Source of the DNA: Olivibacter sp. XZL3
GTDB taxonomy: Bacteria; Bacteroidota; Bacteroidia; Sphingobacteriales; Sphingobacteriaceae
Assembly (NCBI RefSeq): GCF_004368405.1
Contig: NZ_SBJH01000010.1
Span: 202,348 to 266,347 of the forward strand
DNA: 64,000 nt
Direction: 5' to 3'
Of this stretch, positions 55,911 through 63,956 are shown one piece after another (the stretch's first letter is position 1; each line of letters begins with the position of its first letter). The position numbers were made by a program, and so were the translations under genes. The notes under the pieces were generated by a model. It was not told the DNA's origin, made no database searches, and saw only the letters and a list, made by a program, of their open reading frames with translations.

Positions 55911-56435
55911 TTATCTATAAACCGCCCCAAAAAATGCATCCACCTTATGCTGGTCTTCTGGGAAATTATAAACCTCTACGATTTTGCCGTTCTCAATTTT
56001 CCAGAGGAGGCATGACATATTATCCAGATTGTTGACTCCTTCTAAATTGCTCCAGTTACGGTGACAGTGGCTTTGTTTTTCCAACGTATTCTTGATATAC
56101 TCAATTTCTAGCCGGAGGTCTGTAGTGTCGGCTAATACCTGTCTGATTTTGGTGAAGACTCTGATGATCTGAATATTCACCCTAATTGCTCTATCACTAT
56201 TTAATACACTGGACAACATAGCAACGCCCTGTTCTGTAAAGGCCATTGGTAAATAGCGTGTTCCGCCTCGACCATCTTTTGAGGTCACAATTTGTGATCT
56301 CAAAACCTCAAACTCCTTCTTTTCCAGCTCAAACATAAAATCTTCGGGGAATCTATCTATGTTTCTTTTAACAGCTTGTTTAAGAACTTTTGTTTCTACA
56401 CCATAAAGCTCCGCTAAATCTCTATCCAGCATCAC
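55911..56435 (-). pseudogene. ORF6N-SnoaL chimera (remnant B)
   Basis: Residues ~1-120 are ORF6N: DRDLAELYGVETKVLKQAVK, NIDRFPEDFMFELEKKEFEV, GGTRYLPMAFTEQGVAMLSS. From about 124 the sequence switches to the C-terminus of a SnoaL/NTF2-like protein (LLWKIENGKIVEVYNFPEDQ then HKVDAFFG). No family has this pairing that I know; it looks like a deletion that joined two genes. The first ~25 ORF6N residues lie in frame upstream (IRNQKVM) without a start, because another ORF6N fragment abuts. Confidence 0.8.
56277..56305. repeat. Palindrome inside ORF6N remnant B
   Basis: Arms ttttgaggtcacaa and ttgtgatctcaaaa around a single central t, one mismatch in 14. It encodes the RSQIVTS stretch of the ORF6N domain. 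Confidence 0.85.
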
Positions 56436-56716
56436 CTTCTGATTCCGTATAGTTCAGTATGATTTGCAAGCATTTCTCTCATCTTTACAAAGACGTCGAT
56501 GATGCGAATGGTCATTGAGATTGCTCGCTCGCTTTTTAAAACATTAGAGAGCATCAACAAGCCGTGTTCAGTAAAAGCAAAAGGCAAGTATCTGGAATAA
56601 GCACCTTGTTCTAAGGTCGCATTTTGCGATCTTATAATTTCTTGATATTCTTCCCGGGAGAGTTCAAACATAAAATGAGATGGAAAACGCACCAGATTTC
56701 TCCGTACTTGTCTCAA
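56432..56716 (-). pseudogene. ORF6N-domain gene remnant C
   Basis: Begins without a good start (TTG at 56716) at RQVRRNLVRFPSHFMFELSR, continues RSQNATLEQGAYSRYLPFAF, TEHGLLMLSNVLKSERAISM, IIDVFVKMREMLANHTEL and then runs into the N-terminus of remnant B. Both ends of the original gene are missing. The inner palindrome is at 56612-56634. Confidence 0.8.
56612..56634. repeat. Palindrome inside ORF6N remnant C
   Basis: taaggtcgca-ttt-tgcgatctta, one mismatch in 10. Encodes RSQNATL, same place in the protein as in remnants B and D. Confidence 0.8.
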
Positions 56717-56896
56717 AGATAAGCTTTACAAGCATACGTGCCAAATGATTTTACTCACTTTTGCGCGTTTTATTGAAAATTCAACCATTTCCAGATTATG
56801 TAGAATTTTTTTGATTAAGCGACATAACAAAAAAATAATTTAAGAGGCGTTGCGGCGGGGTTTCTATTAAAAGTGCAGTCCAAAAAAACAGAATAA
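56717..56896. other. Non-coding spacer upstream of remnant C
   Basis: AT-rich DNA without recognisable gene or motif, between ORF6N remnant C and the second copy of the long direct repeat. Confidence 0.4.
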
Positions 56897-57171
56897 GCGC
56901 CAACTACGAAAAGAAGCCTAAAAGAGTTTTTGAGCAGCGTAAAAAAGCAAAAAGCCTGAGTCATACTTTGTTCATGAATGAGATTTACCCCTAGTCAGAT
57001 CAACCTACGATATGCCCACTATGCGGCACCAGAACTGCTTTTATCGAAGAAGGAATGGATAAGGCTGAACTTGTCCCATATCATAACTGTTTAAACCCAA
57101 GCTGCTTATTTCAGTTTTCCGCGGTGGAAGATTAGCAGGTGTGTCAAAGCAAAGAATTCAGGATGCAAAAG
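56897..57171. repeat. Long direct repeat, copy 2 (decayed)
   Basis: Matches 51799-52072. It starts with the last 20 codons of the 102-residue gene (APTTKRSLKEFLSSVKKQKA, stop tga) and continues through a zinc-ribbon gene copy to the sequence caaagcaaagaattcagga. The 5' part of the first gene is absent, so copy 2 is the incomplete one. Confidence 0.85.
56974..57135 (+). pseudogene. Zinc-ribbon gene copy with nonsense codon
   Basis: Same 54-codon length as 51876-52037. The sequence starts MNEIYP, then TAG where the intact copy has Leu7, then SDQPTICPLCGTRTAFIEEG and CLNPSCLFQFSAVED. Both Cys pairs are kept; only the stop breaks it. Confidence 0.85.
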
Positions 57172-57392
57172 TAAGTGCTGCGGTACCAATTGCCCCGGGT
57201 ATAAATCGTTGCCTTTGTCTGAAATGATATTAGCGTGGGCTTAGCGGGAGGAACTCGGGTAGGTAGCGCCGCTGATTAAGCGACTTTTCCATCTTATGGT
57301 TTTTAACCGCCGAATTTTCGCTTTTTATACATCCCGACTTTTTGGGGAGTGTTGCAGTTGATTATGTTTGTAGATTATTAACTTTTTTAAAA
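57172..57392. other. Spacer without recognised feature
   Basis: About 220 bp of non-coding DNA after repeat copy 2; it probably includes the promoter of the next small gene. Confidence 0.35.
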
Positions 57393-57644
57393 ATGAGTAC
57401 TACCGAAGAAATGGCTAGCTTAATAGAAAAGCTAGATACCGAACAGCGGGCTATTACAGCACATTTTATTAAAAATATGGAAGCAGGTGCTATCGCTCCT
57501 GATTTTATAGCCCGAGCGATGGATTTCATCCACAGGCATTACACCGACTACCTACTAAGAGATGACGACTATTGTACCAGTAGCGATGATGCAGAAAGGT
57601 TATTACTCTTAAAAGATCTCTTCAGTGGCAGAGAGCTAATCTAA
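57393..57644 (+). CDS. Small acidic hypothetical protein, 83 residues
   Basis: MSTTEEMASLIEKLDTEQRA ... YCTSSDDAERLLLLKDLFSG. Helical, no membrane part. The ATG at 57393 follows TTTTTTAAAA. Family not recognised. It is an orphan gene in a zone of fragments, with clean coding character. Confidence 0.5.
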   Translation: MSTTEEMASLIEKLDTEQRAITAHFIKNMEAGAIAPDFIARAMDFIHRHYTDYLLRDDDYCTSSDDAERLLLLKDLFSGRELI

Positions 57645-57717
57645 CAAGGCCACGTTCCAATTTACGTCCCCGGCGACCGCCGGGGATTCAAAATATTCAA
57701 ATCGTCAACGCCAGGTT

Positions 57718-58121
57718 TGTTTAAAATAACCGTTGCTAGTTATAACGCCATATCTAAGGCTCTTTCGAAGCCGCACAAATATTTCTATTATCATTTTTAT
57801 CGCCAAGTCGCTTTTAAGTACATTGGAAAGAATAAGCACACCATGTTCTGTAAATGCGTAAGGCAGTGCTCCCCTAAGTACTGTCGAGAAGGTATCGCAT
57901 TTTGCGATACCATGATATCAACCTCTGCATCATTGAGTTGAAACATGAAATGACTAGGGAATTTCTCTATGTTTCTACGCACCTGCTCTCTTAGTCTTAT
58001 TGCTTCGACCCCATAAATCTGCCAAATCTCTATTCAACATAACATTCTGGTCTCTTAGGCGATATATTCTTTCCGCTAGTATCCCGTCGGGCACAATTAT
58101 TTCTTTCTGCTGTTTAGCCAT
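57718..58121 (-). pseudogene. ORF6N-domain gene remnant D, frameshifted
   Basis: From ATG 58121: MAKQQKEIIVPDGILAERIY, RLRDQNVMLNRDLADL, then a two-base loss within ttatat (YG becomes WG) shifts the frame; it resumes IRLREQVRRNIEKFPSHFMF, VSQNAIPS, a second shift, then ALPYAFTEHGVLILSNVLKS and IKMIIEIFVRLRKSLRYGVI. It is the most complete ORF6N copy here but cannot give a full product. Confidence 0.8.
57891..57911. repeat. Palindrome inside ORF6N remnant D
   Basis: ggtatcgca-ttt-tgcgatacc, perfect 9-bp arms, encoding VSQNAIP. The core recurs in the 45-bp palindrome 250 bp away. Confidence 0.85.
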
Positions 58122-58161
58122 GGCTTTTTTATTGGAGATCAAAATTTATGATGTTAAAACT

Positions 58162-58206
58162 CTAATGCATTAAGGTATCGCAATTTGCGATACCTTAATG
58201 CATTAG
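58162..58206. repeat. 45-bp perfect palindrome upstream of ORF6N remnant D
   Basis: Two perfect 22-bp arms around a single t. The inner part (ggtatcgcaa / ttgcgatacc) is nearly the same as the palindrome inside the ORF6N gene; the outer part is ctaatgcattaa / ttaatgcattag. It lies 40 bp before the ORF6N start, in non-coding DNA. A smaller dyad gtcaca-aac-tgtgac follows at 58241-58255. Confidence 0.92.
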
Positions 58207-58350
58207 CTGTCGCGATCGCATGGTTTAGCTTCTCAAACCAGTCACAAACTGTGACGATTCAGTACCACTTTTTCAGCGATGATTAAGGCGTTATCATGCA
58301 GTGATTACTTCTTCCTTTATTGCCTACTCTTGAAACTTTAATTACTTCAT

Positions 58351-58626
58351 TCATAATTTATAGGCCGTCTTGTAAGCCTTTTCTTTCATAAACTGTTCGA
58401 TCTCGGTTGTTGATACGCTAATAACATCTGCTAATTCGAGCTCCTCTATAAATCGTACGTAGGTTAACGCGAAATTGAAATCCGGTGCATAGGCTAACAA
58501 TTTGGCTCTCGGCCTTTCCACATCATAATGTGCTTCCAATACAATATAAAGATCGTTTGGATTTTCTCTTGGATAAGGCGTATGGTACTTTACCATATCA
58601 CCTACTTTAAGTTTAGGTAAGTTCAT
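58351..58626 (-). CDS. Small hypothetical protein, 91 residues
   Basis: MNLPKLKVGDMVKYHTPYPR ... ADVISVSTTEIEQFMKEKAY. The start resembles small SH3-like beta-barrels (KVGDMVKYHTPYPRENPNDL then YIVLEAHYD). No known family or partner. It is divergent from vsr. Confidence 0.6.
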   Translation of the reverse strand: MNLPKLKVGDMVKYHTPYPRENPNDLYIVLEAHYDVERPRAKLLAYAPDFNFALTYVRFIEELELADVISVSTTEIEQFMKEKAYKTAYKL

Positions 58627-58745
58627 CTGCTTTCTTATTTGAGATAGACTAAAATACTAAATAAATTAGTTTTACGCAAACTTAGTGTTGGATTTTAAGG
58701 TTTTAAAAGCTCAAACCAAAGCCTTAAATTAGCCGTTAATATTAC

Positions 58746-59246
58746 ATGGCAACTTACCCAACAGGCGAAGACCCTATCAAAGTACCGCGCTTTGAGGCAA
58801 GTGCTGGGTTTTATACAACCAAGCAGCGGAGCTACAATATGTCGCGCATAAAAGGGAAGGACTCCAAACCGGAGTTGATGCTGCGTAGGGCTTTGTGGGC
58901 AGAAAACTTGCGTTTTAGGTTGCACGATAAAACATTGCCGGGCAAGCCGGATATTGTGATTAAGAAATACAAGCTGGCTGTTTTTATCGATGGGGAGTTT
59001 TGGCATGGTTACAACTGGGAGAAGAATAAACATCAGATAAAAAGCAATAAAGCGTTCTGGATACCCAAGATAGAACGGAATATGCAGCTTGATCGAATTA
59101 ATCAGGAGCATCTGCAAGTAATGGGCTATACCGTATTTCGTTTTTGGTCGCAAGAAGTGAAGAGGAACTTGCCACGGGTAGTGAACCAGGTGATGCTGTA
59201 TGTGGAGAGCGCTAGAGAGATAAAAATTCCGCTTTCCGAAGATTGA
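58746..59246 (+). CDS. vsr: Very short patch repair (Vsr) endonuclease
   Basis: A 166-residue nuclease with the Vsr start (NMSRIKGKDSKPELMLRRAL) and catalytic core (GKPDIVIKKYKLAVFIDGEF then WHG), ending with VMGYTVFRFWSQEVKRN. The ligand pattern of the zinc site is only partly conserved. Vsr nicks T:G mismatches left when 5-methylcytosine deaminates, so it accompanies C5 methyltransferases. Here it is convergent with the restriction genes. Confidence 0.92.
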   Translation: MATYPTGEDPIKVPRFEASAGFYTTKQRSYNMSRIKGKDSKPELMLRRALWAENLRFRLHDKTLPGKPDIVIKKYKLAVFIDGEFWHGYNWEKNKHQIKSNKAFWIPKIERNMQLDRINQEHLQVMGYTVFRFWSQEVKRNLPRVVNQVMLYVESAREIKIPLSED

Positions 59247-59444
59247 TGTTAAGCTTTACCTATTGTATGATTTTTGCGTTCTCGATGGAAAATTGCAGAA
59301 CAGTTAAATGAGGCGGCCTTAATAGCTATTGCTTATATACTTTAAATCAATCACTTCCAAAAAGATGAAAAAAGGGCCGCTTACCATAGGGTGCTAGTCT
59401 AGAAGGGCGGATCCACGACTTTGTGGACTCTGTTTTTAAGTGGG

Positions 59445-60527
59445 CTACTTAAACCTTATTTGGAGGTTTAGTTTAAAAAAATACTCGCCGCCGTCTTTGT
59501 ATATAACGCCAAACCCGTGTCTAGAACTGCTAGCCGTTTCCAATTTAGTATTGTAAAAAAGATAATCTTCGAATTCATTCTTCTTATAAATGTGATAACA
59601 GACGATCTCTCCATCCTTTTTTACAACCAGATATCCGCCAGTAGCGTCGTATTTTCCATCCCAAACAGTGTTTGGCATCATTCCTAAAGCGATGTCAGTA
59701 AGAAAGCGGTTAATCTTATAGGCATAAAATTCATGTGGGTGTCTCGATTTAAATTTAAGCGGATTTGATTCTGTTATATTACTTGTCAGCACATCGATTG
59801 AACTGGCTATCCCACAATTAAAATTTAGAAGAAAGTCGGCTAAAATATTCGGAAGAAAGCTTTCAATCATTTTAAGATTGCCTTCAAAGATGTCGTTTTC
59901 CATTCCGATGTATTCGAATTGGCCGCCTGCAATTTGAATAGCAGATATACGATCCCGAATTTTACTTTTTGAATCGATGGCATTTATTTCATCAATCTTT
60001 GTTTCTGTAAATGCTACTCCATTTATTCTATATATGAAATTTGTTGTGCGGCCAGCATTTAACAATGTCGAATCTCCGCCAAGTTGAGACTTGATGCTAA
60101 ACCCTAAATCGGACTGCCTTGATACATTTGTATCATATATTACAACGTGTATGTCTGTTTTCTTTGAAGACTTTGCTTTTATCGATTTACAATTGATACG
60201 TTCTAAAAAACCGTCGAGCTCTGGATATATAAAAGTTCCTCTTTCAGCTTTTATTTTACTCAAAAGTCTGTTTGCCTGAGTTTCGAATTCTGTAATAGGA
60301 ATAGTGATCGGTTCATCTTTCGAACCGTCGGATATTAAAATGTGGGCAATGTCTCGAATATATTGATACTCCCCTGATCGTTCAGAGCGAAGAATTTTAA
60401 CGATCGGATAGAAGAGATCTTCAATTCGATTTAAATCTTTATCTCCAACATATAAGTTTCCGTCAGCTAGTAGCTTAAATAGCGCGTATAGTTCGCTCCA
60501 TTCACCTTTGTTTCCTGATAATGACAT
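59445..60527 (-). CDS. HpaII-family restriction endonuclease
   Basis: A 360-residue enzyme. The C-terminus (TVWDGKYDATGGYLVVKKDG, CYHIYKKNEFEDYLFYNTKL and FFKLNLQIRFK) is characteristic of HpaII-family enzymes, which cut C^CGG. The likely catalytic core is SDLGFSIKSQLGGDSTLLNA with Lys in SIKS. It is the last gene of the operon, 9 bp after the 206-residue gene. The specificity CCGG is inferred from the family. Confidence 0.9.
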   Translation of the reverse strand: MSLSGNKGEWSELYALFKLLADGNLYVGDKDLNRIEDLFYPIVKILRSERSGEYQYIRDIAHILISDGSKDEPITIPITEFETQANRLLSKIKAERGTFIYPELDGFLERINCKSIKAKSSKKTDIHVVIYDTNVSRQSDLGFSIKSQLGGDSTLLNAGRTTNFIYRINGVAFTETKIDEINAIDSKSKIRDRISAIQIAGGQFEYIGMENDIFEGNLKMIESFLPNILADFLLNFNCGIASSIDVLTSNITESNPLKFKSRHPHEFYAYKINRFLTDIALGMMPNTVWDGKYDATGGYLVVKKDGEIVCYHIYKKNEFEDYLFYNTKLETASSSRHGFGVIYKDGGEYFFKLNLQIRFK

Positions 60528-60536
60528 ATTAAGGGC

Positions 60537-61157
60537 TTAGATTTTTTTTACTTTTTCTTCGCTTATAATCTGGGATGAGGTAATCACCTTAACCGTCGGG
60601 GGTTCAATTGGCTCAAATTGTTTTAAATCTTTAATTAAGTCATCGAATTCGGCTGATGTGGCGAGTATGACGTCATCCAGCCCTATTATATCTCCAGATT
60701 TTATACGCGCTTTATTTTTAGAGGCTTCCCCAGGGTCTAAGGTTAAAAGATAACTGAGCGCTTTCCTATGAACGTATTTAAGGGCTACAGCCTCTAGGTC
60801 GGCTTGTTTATACCGTTCTCTTAAACTAGTTTTTGAACTTAGGCAGATCGGTCCTCTCTCTTTGGTGAACAACATTAAGTCGTATTTAATATTTGGAACG
60901 AAAGCGACGTAGGCACTTAGATATATCGGCAAAAGATTTTCTCTGATGAGCAAAGTAGTAAGGATAAGTTCAAAAAATCTGCCATTTAAATCCCTGTTAT
61001 AAGGCTTGTAAGCCTTGTACGCCTCCCATAAGGAAGTAATATACTCTGATGGATTATTATAGCTAATGTTTTTAAAATCAGGCATTAATTGCTCAAAAAG
61101 CTTTGCAGCTTTTGAAGTCCCTTTTGTTGCTATACCTAGTTTATTCAGCGTTGACAT
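60537..61157 (-). CDS. PD-(D/E)xK nuclease-like protein between methylase and endonuclease
   Basis: A 206-residue protein overlapping the methyltransferase gene by 17 bp and ending 9 bp before the endonuclease gene. It has E63 in an alpha-helix (NGRFFELIL), D93 (KYDLMLF) and SSKTSLRERYKQADLEAVAL with K109, spaced like a PD-(D/E)xK core (E, D, x-K), and a helical C-terminus (GLDDVILATSAEFDDLIKDL). I do not know a named family with certainty; similar SxKTSLRER motifs occur in some type II enzymes. It may be a second nuclease, a subunit or a specificity factor. Confidence 0.7.
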   Translation of the reverse strand: MSTLNKLGIATKGTSKAAKLFEQLMPDFKNISYNNPSEYITSLWEAYKAYKPYNRDLNGRFFELILTTLLIRENLLPIYLSAYVAFVPNIKYDLMLFTKERGPICLSSKTSLRERYKQADLEAVALKYVHRKALSYLLTLDPGEASKNKARIKSGDIIGLDDVILATSAEFDDLIKDLKQFEPIEPPTVKVITSSQIISEEKVKKI

Positions 61158-62388
61158 CTTGGCGAATATTTAGTTTTTCCAACAATTTTTTTGCAGTAGC
61201 TTGAATGGCTGGTACGGCAACCGAGTTCCCGAATTGTTTATAGGCTTGGACGTCCGATACACAAATCCTGTACGTGTCTGGGAAACCTTGCAGACGGGCC
61301 CACTCACGGGGAGTCATTTTCCTTATTCCTTCACGGTTTACTTCTCCTTTTATTTTGGTAACAGGGGTAAAGTTGCTAAGCCGTTGATCAATTATCAGAT
61401 TTCGCTCTCTGCCCATACCGCCACATACAACGGCATTAGCAATACTATCATTTGGTATTATCTCAAATCCGAATCCATTGCCTTTGCTTTCGTGTCTCGC
61501 TTTATGCTCTTTTAAGGTTTTTAAGTATTGAGTTGATAAGTAGTATTTTACGGAGACCTCCTCCTTTTCAATAATATCTTCGATCGCGACCTGTTCGTCC
61601 AATGGTTCAGGATATTCAAACTGATCAATTTCCAAATCTTTATGGTAACCGATGATAAAAATACGTTCCCTGTTCTGTGGGACTCCGAAATCTTTGGCGT
61701 TGATAATCTCGGGATCTGGCACAAAATAGTTTAGATCGTTTCTTAATACGTTTAATATTGTATTTAAAGTTCTTCCTTTGTCATGGTTTCTAAGCCCTTT
61801 TACATTTTCGAGGAAGAAGGCTTTAGGCTGATGACGCTTAATAATTTCAGCGACATCAAAAAAAAGCGTTCCACGTGTATCTTCAAATCCACCTCTTTTT
61901 CCAGCAATGGAAAACGCCTGACAAGGGAACCCAGCACATAAAACATCAAAACGTTTTGGAATGAAGCTTTTGGTTGATTCTTTCGTGATATCACCAAAAG
62001 GCACTTCTCCAAAATTAAATTCATAAGTCCTTTTTGCGCTTTCGTCCCATTCGCTAGTAAAGACGCATTTACCTCCCAGATTCTGAAATGCCAGCCGAAA
62101 CCCTCCAATACCGGCGAAGAGGTCTATGAAGGTAAATTTCGGTTCGTCAGGAGAGGGGAAAGGTATGTCCCATTTAAGCGGAATCAGTTTCTGTAACGGA
62201 ATAGCCTGGATTTTTGCGTTTCTCTGTTGGATTTCCTGATAGTAAGAGATGGCTCTTCCCGCATACTCGGTTGTACCTTCCAATATGAAATTCTGCAGAT
62301 AATGGGTTAGAATGGCCACGTTTTCGGCAGATCCATTCATTTTTTCGATATTAAGATGTTTCCTAAAGTCTGAATAATTGACTTTCAT
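61141..62388 (-). CDS. DNA (cytosine-5)-methyltransferase, HpaII type
   Basis: A 415-residue C5 methyltransferase with motifs in order: FIDLFAGIGGFRLAF (I), catalytic PCQ in GFPCQAFSIAG (IV), ENVKGL (VI), DFGVPQNRERIFIIG (VIII), and the C-terminal MTPREWARLQGFPD / QFGNSVAVPA (IX-X). An N-terminal extension of ~75 residues precedes motif I. It protects host DNA from the linked HpaII-like enzyme. First gene of the operon. Confidence 0.95.
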   Translation of the reverse strand: MKVNYSDFRKHLNIEKMNGSAENVAILTHYLQNFILEGTTEYAGRAISYYQEIQQRNAKIQAIPLQKLIPLKWDIPFPSPDEPKFTFIDLFAGIGGFRLAFQNLGGKCVFTSEWDESAKRTYEFNFGEVPFGDITKESTKSFIPKRFDVLCAGFPCQAFSIAGKRGGFEDTRGTLFFDVAEIIKRHQPKAFFLENVKGLRNHDKGRTLNTILNVLRNDLNYFVPDPEIINAKDFGVPQNRERIFIIGYHKDLEIDQFEYPEPLDEQVAIEDIIEKEEVSVKYYLSTQYLKTLKEHKARHESKGNGFGFEIIPNDSIANAVVCGGMGRERNLIIDQRLSNFTPVTKIKGEVNREGIRKMTPREWARLQGFPDTYRICVSDVQAYKQFGNSVAVPAIQATAKKLLEKLNIRQDVNAE

Positions 62389-62693
62389 AAGTATTTCGAT
62401 GTTAACCGTTCAAATAGGTGAAAATATTTTAACAGCGCAAATATGCTAAAAAAATTAGTTTATTTAAAAAATGTTATAGCCTTCCCCGATAAAAATAGGA
62501 AGTTTCTTTTGATAGAAGAAGGGTTGTTGATATATAATACTGATGTTGAAAAAAATCTCTAAAATACATCAGAATAAATAATCTTTTCAGATGTGGTATA
62601 GAGGGGGAAATCGGCCAATTATCGAGTAAACTTGAGAGCTTAAGCAATTTTTAATTGGTTTTTACTAATTATCGTACTACCATGATGCACTAT
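62389..62693. promoter_or_regulatory. Promoter region of the restriction-modification operon
   Basis: AT-rich spacer between the methyltransferase start and the AIPR gene end. No separate controller (C) protein gene is present. No other feature recognised. Confidence 0.4.
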
Positions 62694-63956
62694 CTATGCG
62701 AGACTGGCGACTGCTTTTTCCCATTCTTCTTTGAACGATGGAATTCTTTTTCTGTCAACTTGTTTTTGATAATTTGTAGAGATGCTTCTATTTAATTCTT
62801 TTACCCAAGTTTCATTTCTCAGATTTGATTTGTAGTCGAAATCTTCACCTAAGTCATTCAATTCAGCATTCAGGTCAATAATTATGTCATTTATAACGAT
62901 GGACAATACCTTTTTTAATTCACTTATTCGTTCGGAGCTGCGAACAAAATCGGTGGGGTCTTGAATGAGCCTATTTCCTACCACGTCTTTTTCCAATATT
63001 CCGCGAATCATAAACATGATTGAATATCTAGTTAGCGCGTATCGTGCAATTAACTGGTTGTCTAGATCATTGATCTTTTCAATTATTAAATTACTAAGGA
63101 TATGCAGGAATACTATTCGTTCTGCATTTACTTCTGGTCGTGCAAACAGTTTGTTGTACGCGTCTTCAAATACCTGATACTTTCTATGTGTATTCCATGG
63201 CTCTTGTAAATCAAAAGACATTAAATAAATTCCAGACATCTCGTTTGAAATTACTTCTTTGCCTCCCAAGTTTGTCTCACCGCGTTTTATCTCATAGAAA
63301 TAGTCGTTAGCAAATTTTTGTTTGATTTCATTTTGAAGTCTTATTTGAATTTGATTGTAGGACTTAAAGTCCCTTGGTTTAACACCGTTTTGGCTGTTTG
63401 AATATTCTGTTATTTGAGAACATAGCGGAGAATCGATAGGTACCTTTATGACCTTAGTCAGTATTTTTAGGTTATCAGTAAGGTGTTTTTGGTTTCTATA
63501 AAGGGAAGTGAGACTTTGGCAACCGTTAACGACATAAAATTTCCTTAAAGTTAACTTGTCGTCGCTCTTTTCAACTTCGTCAGAAACAATTGTTATCCCG
63601 TTATGAAATAATGGAAACTTTTTGTGTAACGATTTGTCTCTAATGCTGTTTACGATCCCTCTGTTAATCTTGGTGTTCCCTAATGAGCCCCTGACATTAT
63701 AGTCGAATATTGATTGATCGTCAATTCCTTCTAACTTAACTAATTCAATTGCCTTTATTGGGGCGATATAGGTTTCTGTTTCCGAGTCAACGAAATAGGA
63801 GGTCGTCTCTGTTGCTGAGATATCGAAAGTCGCCTCAGATTGGACTTTAATGTCTTTGCTATCTGAAATATATTGATTTTCGAGGATTTCCTTGCCAATG
63901 AACTCAATTTCCTCCCTGTTTGTAATCGGGAAATAACAATGCACAGTTTTTGGCAA
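62694..63956 (-). pseudogene. AIPR abortive-infection protein, 5'-truncated
   Basis: About 420 codons of an AIPR-family phage-resistance protein: ETYIAPIKAIELVKL, NVRGSLGNTKINRGI, KKFPLFHNGITIVSD, KFYVVNGCQSLTSLYRNQKH, then the C-terminal helical region to MASLA-type end at 62694. Full-length AIPR proteins have ~130-150 more residues before these motifs. The open frame only begins with a TTG at 63956, whose first codons lie in repeat DNA like an IS21 end, so the gene has been cut by an insertion. Any product would lack its N-terminal part. Confidence 0.85.

Noticed and set aside
59247..59444. Possible tRNA or structured RNA between vsr and the endonuclease gene
   Set aside because: No acceptor pairing, T-loop sequence or convincing cloverleaf could be found.
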